From the NCBI GenBank assembly GCA_010027395.1, contig RGVD01000058.1, forward strand, positions 1-12,153: a stretch of DNA of 12,153 bases. The letters are read 5' to 3'. The first letter of the stretch is position 1, and each line of letters starts with the position of its first letter. This stretch comes from Bacteroidota bacterium (lineage in GTDB: Bacteria > Bacteroidota > Bacteroidia > UKL13-3). Below, one piece after another: positions 6,091-12,153 of this stretch. The notes under the pieces are model-generated. The model made no database searches. It saw nothing but the letters and a program-made list of their open reading frames with translations, and was not told the DNA's origin. Made by a program: the position numbers and the translations under genes.

Positions 6091-8499
6091 CTATTTCTTA
6101 GCAGATTTTTTGGCAGCTGTCTTCTTTGCAGCAGTTTTTTTCGCAGCCGTTTTCTTAACTGCGGTTTTCTTGGCCGCTACTTTTTTAGGAGCTATTTTAT
6201 TGGCTGCTTTGGATGCACTTGGCACTTTCACCAATTTCATTGCCGATTCAAAAGTGATGTCTTCCACTTTAGATCCTTTAGGCAATTTGTAATTGTCTTT
6301 TCCATAAGCCAAATAGATACCCCAGCGGCCATTCAATACTTTTAGGTTTTCATCTTCAGGAAATACTTTGGCCAATTTATTAGCCTCGACTATTCGCTTC
6401 TCATCTATCAAGACAATGGCTCTATCTAAATCAATGGAGAACACATCATCTGTTTTAGGTATACTCACAAACTTGCTGTCGTGTATCAAATAAGGTCCAA
6501 ACTTACCAATTGATGCTTTGATATCTTTATCTTCATATTGCCCTACAATGCGAGGCAATTTGAATAATTCAAGTGCTTCATCTAAGGTGATGGTTTCGGT
6601 TAACTGACCACTTCGAAGGCTTGCGTATCTTGGTTTTTCAGGGTTCTCATCTGTAGCATTTTCACCTATTTGTGCAAATGGTCCATAACGACCAACCCTT
6701 ACACTTACGTTTTTACCTGTAACAGGATCAACACCCAAAAGCCTTTCAGCATTTTGACGTTCTGCTGTTTCGTTGGTCTTGGTTACTTCGCTATGGAAGG
6801 GTGAATAGAATTTCTCTATCATCTTATTCCACACCAATTGACCGCGGGCTATCTTATCAAACTCCTCCTCTACACTGGCTGTAAAGTTATAGTCCATGAT
6901 ATTTTCAAAGTGCTTAGTTAAGAAATCTGTAACCACCATGCCAATATCACTTGGGAAAAGTTTTGATTTTTCTGTACCGTATTTCTCTGTTTTTACTTCC
7001 TTCTTAATTTCGTTTTTAGCCAAAGTAAGCACAGTGAAATTTCTTTCTTTCCCGTCTCTATCTTCTTTAATTACATAACCACGTTTTTGAACAGTGCCAA
7101 TGGTTGGCGCATAGGTTGAAGGGCGACCAATACCTAATTCTTCAAGCTTCTTCACCAAACTTGCTTCAGTGTATCTTGCTGAGGCTTTGGTATATCTTTG
7201 TGTAGCTTCAATTTCGTTCAAAAGTAAGTTCTCACCTACTTTTAAAGGAGGTAACATTTTGCTGTTCTCTTCATCTCCATCTTCATCAGTGCTTTCTAAA
7301 TACACTTTCAAAAATCCGTCAAACTTTAATACTTCACCTGTGGCAACAAGCACTTCAGGCAAGGTGCTAATGGTTATAGTTGCAATGGTTCTTTCCAATT
7401 GCGCTTTGCTCATTTGACTGGCAATGGCGCGTTTCCTTATCAAATCATATAAACGTTTTTCTTGAGGTGTGCCTTCTACTTCATTATTTTCAAAATAGGT
7501 GGGACGAATGGCCTCATGCGCTTCTTGTGCACTGTCGTTTTTGGTCGTGTATCTGCGTGGATTGCTGTAGTTACCACCATAGTTTTGGGTGATGGTTTCT
7601 TTGGCATTGGTAATGGCCAACTCACTTAAGTTTACCGAGTCGGTACGCATATAAGTAATGAATCCATGTTCGTATAATTTTTGAGCAATGCTCATGGTGG
7701 TGGTTACACCATATCCTAATTTTCTACTTGCTTCTTGTTGTAAGGTTGAGGTTGTAAAAGGCGGTGCAGGTGACTTTTCAGCTGGTTTTACTTCCAAATT
7801 TTTGATGGTAAAATCAGCACCTTTACATTTCTCTAAAAAGGCTTGTGCTTCTTCTTCTGTAGCAAATCTTTTTCCTAATTCACCTTCCATGGTCTTGCCA
7901 CCCACGTTGAACTTGGCAACAATTTTATAAGCCGAAGTCACATTGAAAGAGTTGATTTCTCTCTCTCTATCAACGATTAAACGAACGGCAACCGATTGCA
8001 CACGACCGGCTGAAAGGCTTGGTTTTACTTTGCGCCACAATACAGGACTTAATTCAAAACCCACCAATCTATCTAATACCCTGCGGGCTTGTTGTGCATC
8101 TACTAGATGCTTATCTATATTTCTTGGGTTCTCAACTGCTCTAAGTATGGCAGGCTTGGTAATTTCATGAAAAACAATACGCTTGGTCTTTTTCGCATCC
8201 AATCCCAATGCCTCGCTTAGATGCCAACTAATGGCTTCTCCCTCTCGGTCCTCATCGGATGCCAACCAAACCATTTCGGCTTCCTTGCTTAATTTCTTAA
8301 GTTCGCTAACCACGGCTTTCTTATCTTCACTAATCTCGTAATGTGGTTGAAAATTATTCTTTATATCTATGGCATCATCCCCTTTTGCTAAATCTCGGAT
8401 ATGTCCATAGCATGACCTAACGGTAAAATCTTTTCCCAAAAATTTCTCTATTGTTTTCGCCTTCGCTGGTGACTCTACTATTACTAAATTCTTTGTCAT
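6091..8499 (-). CDS. topA: DNA topoisomerase I (type IA)
   Basis: 802-aa enzyme that relaxes negatively supercoiled DNA by cutting and rejoining one strand. The N-terminal Toprim domain shows E9 (VIVESPAKAK) and the acidic triad D82/D84/E86 (ASDEDREGEA). The catalytic Tyr283 is in GFITYMRTDS. The C-terminal part has no Cys4 zinc fingers as in E. coli TopA; instead three G(R/K)(Y/F/W)GxY/F-type topoisomerase C-terminal repeats are seen near residues 603, 665 and 724. The protein ends in a basic Lys/Ala tail (772-802). The start is a clear ATG with MTKNLVIVES matching the family. It is transcribed away from the glycosyltransferase gene and toward the broken transglutaminase-like gene, which begins 34 nt downstream. 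No defect was seen. Confidence 0.97.
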   Translation of the reverse strand: MTKNLVIVESPAKAKTIEKFLGKDFTVRSCYGHIRDLAKGDDAIDIKNNFQPHYEISEDKKAVVSELKKLSKEAEMVWLASDEDREGEAISWHLSEALGLDAKKTKRIVFHEITKPAILRAVENPRNIDKHLVDAQQARRVLDRLVGFELSPVLWRKVKPSLSAGRVQSVAVRLIVDREREINSFNVTSAYKIVAKFNVGGKTMEGELGKRFATEEEAQAFLEKCKGADFTIKNLEVKPAEKSPAPPFTTSTLQQEASRKLGYGVTTTMSIAQKLYEHGFITYMRTDSVNLSELAITNAKETITQNYGGNYSNPRRYTTKNDSAQEAHEAIRPTYFENNEVEGTPQEKRLYDLIRKRAIASQMSKAQLERTIATITISTLPEVLVATGEVLKFDGFLKVYLESTDEDGDEENSKMLPPLKVGENLLLNEIEATQRYTKASARYTEASLVKKLEELGIGRPSTYAPTIGTVQKRGYVIKEDRDGKERNFTVLTLAKNEIKKEVKTEKYGTEKSKLFPSDIGMVVTDFLTKHFENIMDYNFTASVEEEFDKIARGQLVWNKMIEKFYSPFHSEVTKTNETAERQNAERLLGVDPVTGKNVSVRVGRYGPFAQIGENATDENPEKPRYASLRSGQLTETITLDEALELFKLPRIVGQYEDKDIKASIGKFGPYLIHDSKFVSIPKTDDVFSIDLDRAIVLIDEKRIVEANKLAKVFPEDENLKVLNGRWGIYLAYGKDNYKLPKGSKVEDITFESAMKLVKVPSASKAANKIAPKKVAAKKTAVKKTAAKKTAAKKTAAKKSAKK
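6094..6186 (-). repeat. Pentapeptide KKTAA repeats at the TopA C-terminus
   Basis: Codons 772-802 of topA encode five pentapeptides of the form KK(T/V)A(A/V) followed by KKSAKK, so the DNA has an imperfect 15-bp period. Such histone H1-like basic tails bind DNA non-specifically. The repeats are prone to gain or loss of units between strains. Confidence 0.8.
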
Positions 8500-8500
8500 G

Positions 8501-8532
8501 TTGCAATTATAAGTTCTTAAAAACTAAATTTG
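8501..8532 (+). promoter_or_regulatory. Candidate promoter of the glycosyltransferase gene
   Basis: TTG (8501-8503), 21 nt, then TAAATTTG (8525-8532) fits the Bacteroidota pattern on the plus strand. It lies in the 102-nt divergent gap and would give a leader of about 60 nt. For topA on the other strand only a near match (CACTTTTG on the minus strand) is visible. Confidence 0.38.
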
Positions 8533-8601
8533 TTAGCGCTGCAAAAGTGTAAATTAATTTCAAAAACAACGAGATTATTTACAAACAGTTGTTAGCCATC
8601 T

Positions 8602-9612
8602 ATGGTTGTCAAAAATAGTTTCAAAACTCTTTTTAAGGTGAAAAAAATTACCATCAAATATCTTTCTCATGGCTTGCACAAAACAGGTGGATATCGCTAT
8701 GAGCAATATTTGTTTGATGAAATTTGTCAGCATTACCAGAATGAAAATTTCCTAGTCAAAGCCCTTTCCATTCGAAAAGAAAAATTTTATAAAAGTTTTT
8801 TTCAACACCTATATTTATTCTTTTGGGCAAATCTAAAGTCACATGCAAATATAAATATAGTGGTTTCAAGATTGGCTATGCCTGCGATACTCAGAAATCT
8901 TTTAACCCATAGAAAGGTGTTGATTATTTGGCACAATTATGATGAAAATGAAGCCAAGTCATTTGCCTTAAAATGCTATTACCAATGTTTTTTTTGGATA
9001 CTTAGAAATTTTCATCTAAAAGATGTTCAGATTATCACAGGTGCACATTTTTGGGTTGATTTCTTTAACCAAAAAATCAATCACAAAAACAAAGTCAGCT
9101 ATTTCCCTAATTTGTTTGATAACCAATTTTACAAAGCATTTCAAACAAAGCAAAAGCATAATCAAATTCACTTAGGGCAATGGCATCCTAAAAATGACCC
9201 TGCCATTTTTCAATTAGCAGAGAAACTACACCAAAATGGTTTCACTTGTTACTTCAGCTCCTTGGATGCTTCACAAGCCAAGCAAGAGCAGTATTTCACA
9301 ATCAAGCATTTTGAAAGCTTTGAGAGTTATTTGCAATGCATGGCTAGAAGTGAATATACCATTGCCTTTACGCAATTGAATGAAGGCTGGAATCGATTAG
9401 CCCATGAGAGTATTTTGGTTGACACAAATGTGATAGGTTACAACAAAGCAGGCTTAGGGGAATTGCTTCAATTATCAAATAGCTTTTTAGTAAATTCCAT
9501 TGATGAAGCATTAGATATTATTATAAAAAAACAACACAATCAAGTCCCTGATGATTTCATAAAAAGTTTTGATAAAGGCAAGAGTAAAATGTATTTAATG
9601 AATCTAATTTGA
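8602..9612 (+). CDS. GT-B-type glycosyltransferase-like protein (GT4-like)
   Basis: 336-aa soluble protein. Near the N-terminus, YLSHGLHKTGGYRYEQYLFDEI looks like the glycine-rich acceptor-side loop and first helix of GT-B enzymes. The C-terminal half has EGWNRLAHE at residues 261-269, an E-x7-E motif typical of nucleotide-sugar binding in GT4-type retaining transferases. It is followed by ILVDTNVIGYNKAGLGELL, which fits the usual 'great place for a favoured glycan' strand-loop. The region after E269 is short (about 67 residues), so the last helices may be reduced. No signal peptide or membrane segment was seen. Base composition looks more A+T-rich than surE or topA, with many Lys, Phe and Asn codons, which may hint at an accessory surface-sugar gene. 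It stands alone, with no other polysaccharide genes in the window. Donor and acceptor are unknown. Confidence 0.72.
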   Translation: MVVKNSFKTLFKVKKITIKYLSHGLHKTGGYRYEQYLFDEICQHYQNENFLVKALSIRKEKFYKSFFQHLYLFFWANLKSHANINIVVSRLAMPAILRNLLTHRKVLIIWHNYDENEAKSFALKCYYQCFFWILRNFHLKDVQIITGAHFWVDFFNQKINHKNKVSYFPNLFDNQFYKAFQTKQKHNQIHLGQWHPKNDPAIFQLAEKLHQNGFTCYFSSLDASQAKQEQYFTIKHFESFESYLQCMARSEYTIAFTQLNEGWNRLAHESILVDTNVIGYNKAGLGELLQLSNSFLVNSIDEALDIIIKKQHNQVPDDFIKSFDKGKSKMYLMNLI

Positions 9613-9787
9613 TATAGGACATTACCCTCAGATACAGCAAAGCGATCAAAGAAAAAATTATTCTTGCAGGGTTTCTGTTCCTGAGTTTTGTTATTAAAAG
9701 TTAATAAAACCACAAATCCATTTGTTAAAAACAATCAAATAAGCAAGTTTTTAAACTGTTTCAGCCTCTCATATATATATTAGAAGA

Positions 9788-9823
9788 TTTGAACAAAACT
9801 AAAACCTAAAAAAACTACTTTTG
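9788..9823 (+). promoter_or_regulatory. Promoter of surE with -7 box 5 nt before the start codon
   Basis: TACTTTTG (9816-9823) matches TAnnTTTG exactly. The nearest TTTG upstream is at 9788-9791, 24 nt away, a little longer than the usual 19-21. The -7 box ends only 5 nt before the surE ATG (9829), so the transcript would have almost no leader. Confidence 0.5.
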
Positions 9824-9828
9824 CCGCT

Positions 9829-10608
9829 ATGAGTGAAAGACCTTTAATTTTAGTGTCAAATGACGATGGCATTACGGCACCTGGTATTCGTACTTTGGTG
9901 GATGCCGTTAAACATTTAGGCGAAGTAATAGTAGTAGCCCCCGATAGCCCTCAAAGTGCTATGGGGCATGCCGTTACAATAAGCCGCCCATTGCGTTTAG
10001 AGAAAACCAACCTTTATGGAGATATTGTTTCATACCAATGTAGCGGCACCCCCGCTGATTGTGTGAAACTAGCCGTAGATAAAGTGATGCACCGCAAACC
10101 CGATTTATTGGTTTCGGGTATCAATCATGGTTCAAACTCATCCATCAATGTAATTTACAGCGGTACCATGAGTGCTGCCGTTGAAGGTGCTATTGAAGGC
10201 ATTCCAGCTGTAGGCTTCTCGCTATGCGATTTCTCGTATGATGCTGATTTTACATTAGCTAAAAGAGTTGCCCGGAAAATTGCATCTGATATTTTGAGCA
10301 ATGGTTTGCCTAAAGGTGTTTTGCTAAATGTGAATGTACCTAAAATAGCCGAATCAGATTGGAAAGGCTTTAAAGTGTGTCGACAAGCCAATGCCAAGTG
10401 GCAAGAGGAGTTTGACGAAAGACAAGATCCGAACGGCCGCAAATACTATTGGCTTACGGGCAAATTTGTGAACTTCGACCAAGGTGAAGATACAGACGAA
10501 TGGGCTTTGGCTAATAACTATGCCTCGGTGGTGCCTGTTCAGTTTGACCTAACAGCACACCATGCTATATCCTACCTAAACACTTGGAACTTTGCAGATG
10601 AAAAATAA
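9829..10608 (+). CDS. surE: 5'/3'-nucleotidase SurE
   Basis: 259-aa cytoplasmic metal-dependent phosphatase that removes phosphate from nucleoside monophosphates; the family is named for stationary-phase survival in E. coli. The N-terminal LILVSNDDGITAPGIRTL gives metal ligands D12 and D13. S43 (APDSPQSAMG) and N99 (VSGINHGSN) complete the set and correspond to D8/D9/S39/N95 in the Thermotoga enzyme. Length is normal. It is the first gene of a compact run with a small membrane protein, hpt and adk, all on the plus strand. The next gene begins inside its 3' end, which implies co-transcription and perhaps translational coupling. Confidence 0.97.
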   Translation: MSERPLILVSNDDGITAPGIRTLVDAVKHLGEVIVVAPDSPQSAMGHAVTISRPLRLEKTNLYGDIVSYQCSGTPADCVKLAVDKVMHRKPDLLVSGINHGSNSSINVIYSGTMSAAVEGAIEGIPAVGFSLCDFSYDADFTLAKRVARKIASDILSNGLPKGVLLNVNVPKIAESDWKGFKVCRQANAKWQEEFDERQDPNGRKYYWLTGKFVNFDQGEDTDEWALANNYASVVPVQFDLTAHHAISYLNTWNFADEK

Positions 10609-10891
10609 GTTAGATAATTTTTGGTTGGGTGTTTTCTTGGGCTTGTTGGCCCCAAGCATTGGCATCCTAATATTTTATTTGGTTAACTATTCTTTACAAG
10701 ATATTTCGAGTTTTTTGGAATTGGCCGTAAAAGAAAAAATGCTCTCTCCCTTACTGAGTTTGTGTGTGGTTATTAATTTGGGTGTATTCTACCTCTTCAT
10801 CCATTTTGAAAAATACTTGACTGCACGTGGTATCATTTTCTCAACCTTTTCTTATGGACTTGCCATAGTGGTGTTAAAGTTTTTCTATTAG
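10598..10891 (+). CDS. Small membrane protein, three predicted transmembrane helices
   Basis: 97-aa hydrophobic protein of no recognised function. Predicted helices cover about residues 8-30 (FWLGVFLGLLAPSIGILIFY), 49-68 and 77-95. The link between helices 1 and 2 is mildly charged and amphipathic (DISSFLELAVKEK). I chose ATG at 10598 over the in-frame TTG two codons earlier because MKNKLDNFWL is a natural membrane-protein start. It overlaps surE by 11 nt in a different frame and ends 10 nt before hpt, so it sits tightly inside the operon. There are no catalytic motifs or Cys pairs. Confidence 0.8.
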   Translation: MKNKLDNFWLGVFLGLLAPSIGILIFYLVNYSLQDISSFLELAVKEKMLSPLLSLCVVINLGVFYLFIHFEKYLTARGIIFSTFSYGLAIVVLKFFY

Positions 10892-10901
10892 AAAACAGTC
10901 T

Positions 10902-11438
10902 ATGCAAACTATCCAAGTATTAGGCCGAACCTTCGACATATTTATCCAAGAAGATAAGATATTAAGCATGGTGAAAACCCTTGCTGAATCTATTAACCAA
11001 GACTATGCGGGCAAGCCAGTTGTGTTTGTAGCAGTGCTAAATGGTTCGTTTATGTTGGCTTCCGACTTAATGAAACAAATCAATCTTGCGTGTAGAATAG
11101 AGTTTATCAAAACTTCGAGTTATGCAGGTACACAAAGCACAGGCAGCATCAAAGAATTGATAGGACTTAAGGGAGATATAACAGGTCATCATGTGGTGAT
11201 TATTGAAGATATTATAGACACAGGCCTTACCATAGATTATATCATCAACTTATTACAAGAGAAAAACCCTGAAAGCATTGAGGTTTGCTCGCTGTTATTA
11301 AAACCTGAAGCCTTGCAAGTGGATTTAAAACCTAAATACATTGGCTTTGAGGTTGAGAATAAATTTTTATTGGGTTATGGCTTAGATTATGATGGTTTTG
11401 GCCGCAACTTGAAACATATTTACGTAGAAAAATCCTAA
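10902..11438 (+). CDS. hpt: Hypoxanthine phosphoribosyltransferase
   Basis: 178-aa purine-salvage enzyme that joins hypoxanthine (and often guanine) to PRPP, giving IMP or GMP. The PRPP-binding motif is at residues 98-110, VVIIEDIIDTGLT, with E102-D103 and D106. VAVLNGSFMLASDL (43-56) carries the pyrophosphate-side loop, and SSYAGTQST (72-80) is the flexible catalytic loop with the conserved Ser-Tyr pair. Near the C-terminus, GYGLDYDGFGRNL is the base-binding/metal segment of the family. Length and start (MQTIQVLGRTFDIFI) are normal for type I HPRT. It is 10 nt downstream of the membrane-protein gene and 69 nt upstream of adk, so it belongs to the same transcription unit and the two neighbours share nucleotide metabolism. 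Confidence 0.96.
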   Translation: MQTIQVLGRTFDIFIQEDKILSMVKTLAESINQDYAGKPVVFVAVLNGSFMLASDLMKQINLACRIEFIKTSSYAGTQSTGSIKELIGLKGDITGHHVVIIEDIIDTGLTIDYIINLLQEKNPESIEVCSLLLKPEALQVDLKPKYIGFEVENKFLLGYGLDYDGFGRNLKHIYVEKS

Positions 11439-11507
11439 TTCATTTCCATCTCATAGTTAAAATTAAAATATTTGATTTTATTCGCCACCAATTATTAACA
11501 AATCATC

Positions 11508-12077
11508 ATGCTAAACATTGTACTATTTGGCCCTCCGGGCGCAGGAAAAGGCACACAGAGTGCTAAACTTATCGAAAAGTATCATTTGGTTCACCTTTCA
11601 ACGGGAGATATTTTTAGGGCAAATATTAAGTCAGCCACTGAATTGGGGGTATTGGCAAAAAGCTATATAGACAAAGGACAATTGGTGCCAGATGAAGTAA
11701 CCATTGGTATGTTGGCAGGAGAGGTAAATAAAAATCCTGATGCCAATGGATTTATTTTTGATGGTTTTCCAAGAACCCAAGCGCAAGCCAAAGCCCTTGA
11801 TGAATTATTGGTTTCAAAAGGTACAAGCATCACGTTGATGTTGGCTTTAGAAGTGGAAGAAGAAGAGCTTCGCAAACGCCTTTTATTAAGAGGTAAAGAC
11901 AGTGGCCGAGCAGATGACCAAGATCCTGCTGTTATTCAAAAACGCATTGATGTGTACAATGGTGAGACCATGCCTGTGAAGGAGTTTTACCAATTGCAAA
12001 ATAAATATAAAGGTATTGATGGCATTGGTGAAATTGAAGGCATCTTCAATGCACTTTGCGCTGAAATTGATAAATAA
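11508..12077 (+). CDS. adk: Adenylate kinase, short-LID form
   Basis: 189-aa enzyme interconverting ATP + AMP and 2 ADP. The P-loop GPPGAGKGT is at residues 8-16, with Lys14. LSTGDIFR (30-37) and DGFPRT (85-90, with Arg89) form the AMP-binding side. The LID is the short type: RGKDSGRADDQDPAVIQKRI around 128-147, without the zinc-binding Cys of long forms. Length fits short bacterial Adk. The start matches the family (MLNIVLFGPPGAGKGT). It follows hpt after a 69-nt A+T-rich gap that lacks a clear promoter, so read-through from the surE unit is likely. A strong terminator follows 25 nt after the stop. Confidence 0.97.
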   Translation: MLNIVLFGPPGAGKGTQSAKLIEKYHLVHLSTGDIFRANIKSATELGVLAKSYIDKGQLVPDEVTIGMLAGEVNKNPDANGFIFDGFPRTQAQAKALDELLVSKGTSITLMLALEVEEEELRKRLLLRGKDSGRADDQDPAVIQKRIDVYNGETMPVKEFYQLQNKYKGIDGIGEIEGIFNALCAEIDK

Positions 12078-12102
12078 TACTATCGTATACCATAAGCCGG
12101 AG

Positions 12103-12134
12103 AAGGTTTGAAAATTCGTTTTCAAACCTTTTTT
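12103..12134 (+). terminator. Intrinsic terminator of the surE-adk unit
   Basis: AAGGTTTGAAAA (12103-12114) and TTTTCAAACCTT (12119-12130) form a perfect 12-bp stem closed by a TTCG tetraloop, an unusually stable loop. The T run continues to 12134. The A residues on the left side make it possibly usable from the other strand as well. Confidence 0.88.
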
Positions 12135-12153
12135 GTTTGTATGAATTACTGAT

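Noticed and set aside
5977..6345. 122-codon plus-strand frame rich in Cys, Phe and Ser across the end of topA
   Set aside because: It is antisense to the topA tail and the broken transglutaminase-like gene. Its odd composition is explained by the complementary Lys/Ala codons.
9540..9734. 64-codon minus-strand frame between the glycosyltransferase and surE
   Set aside because: Low-complexity translation overlapping the end of the glycosyltransferase; no start context or domain.
1..12153. tRNA, rRNA, riboswitch or transposase genes
   Set aside because: None was seen on either strand in the spacers; no cloverleaf-like arms or transposase motifs were recognised.

Overview
The window is A+T-rich bacterial DNA that looks like a Bacteroidota chromosome. 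The evidence is the promoter style (TTTG/TTG, about 19 nt, TAnnTTTG, seen upstream of several genes), weak or absent Shine-Dalgarno sequences, a DnaE PHP start of the kind found in that phylum, a zinc-finger-free TopA with a Lys/Ala tail, and the surE/hpt/adk housekeeping set. The genus cannot be fixed from the sequence alone.

Layout. 1-305 (minus) is the 5' end of dnaE. 306-4710 is an accessory block. It holds a Fic-domain gene (615-1196) behind a promoter with a perfect dyad; a small convergent ORF (1158-1421, minus) carrying a possible Fic-inhibitory motif; about 190 nt of inverted-repeat-rich spacer; a single-chain MmeI-type (type IIL) restriction-modification enzyme (1788-4529) with its own good promoter; and, just after it, a 22-bp perfect tandem repeat running into a hairpin. 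4711-5052 is an ArsC/Spx-family reductase-like gene. 5097-6056 (minus) is a transglutaminase-like/SirB1-family gene broken by an in-frame TAA. 6091-8499 (minus) is topA. 8602-9612 is a GT-B-type glycosyltransferase transcribed divergently from topA. 9829-12077 holds surE, a small three-helix membrane protein, hpt and adk, closed by a strong UUCG-loop terminator.

How they fit together. The right half is housekeeping: DNA relaxation (TopA), nucleotide metabolism (SurE nucleotidase, Hpt purine salvage, Adk) and one cell-surface or capsule-type sugar transferase. The left block looks like a small defence/toxin cargo placed between dnaE and arsC. The R-M enzyme can be read in some detail: catalytic D65/E75/K77, a complete N6-adenine methylase, and target-recognition residues K799/D801 in place of MmeI E806/R808. 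From published MmeI-family specificity work this predicts a site ending in G rather than C. The most novel point is the Fic/convergent-ORF pair, but it rests on a short motif. The clearest sequence-level anomaly is the nonsense codon in the transglutaminase-like gene, where reading continues in frame on both sides of the stop.
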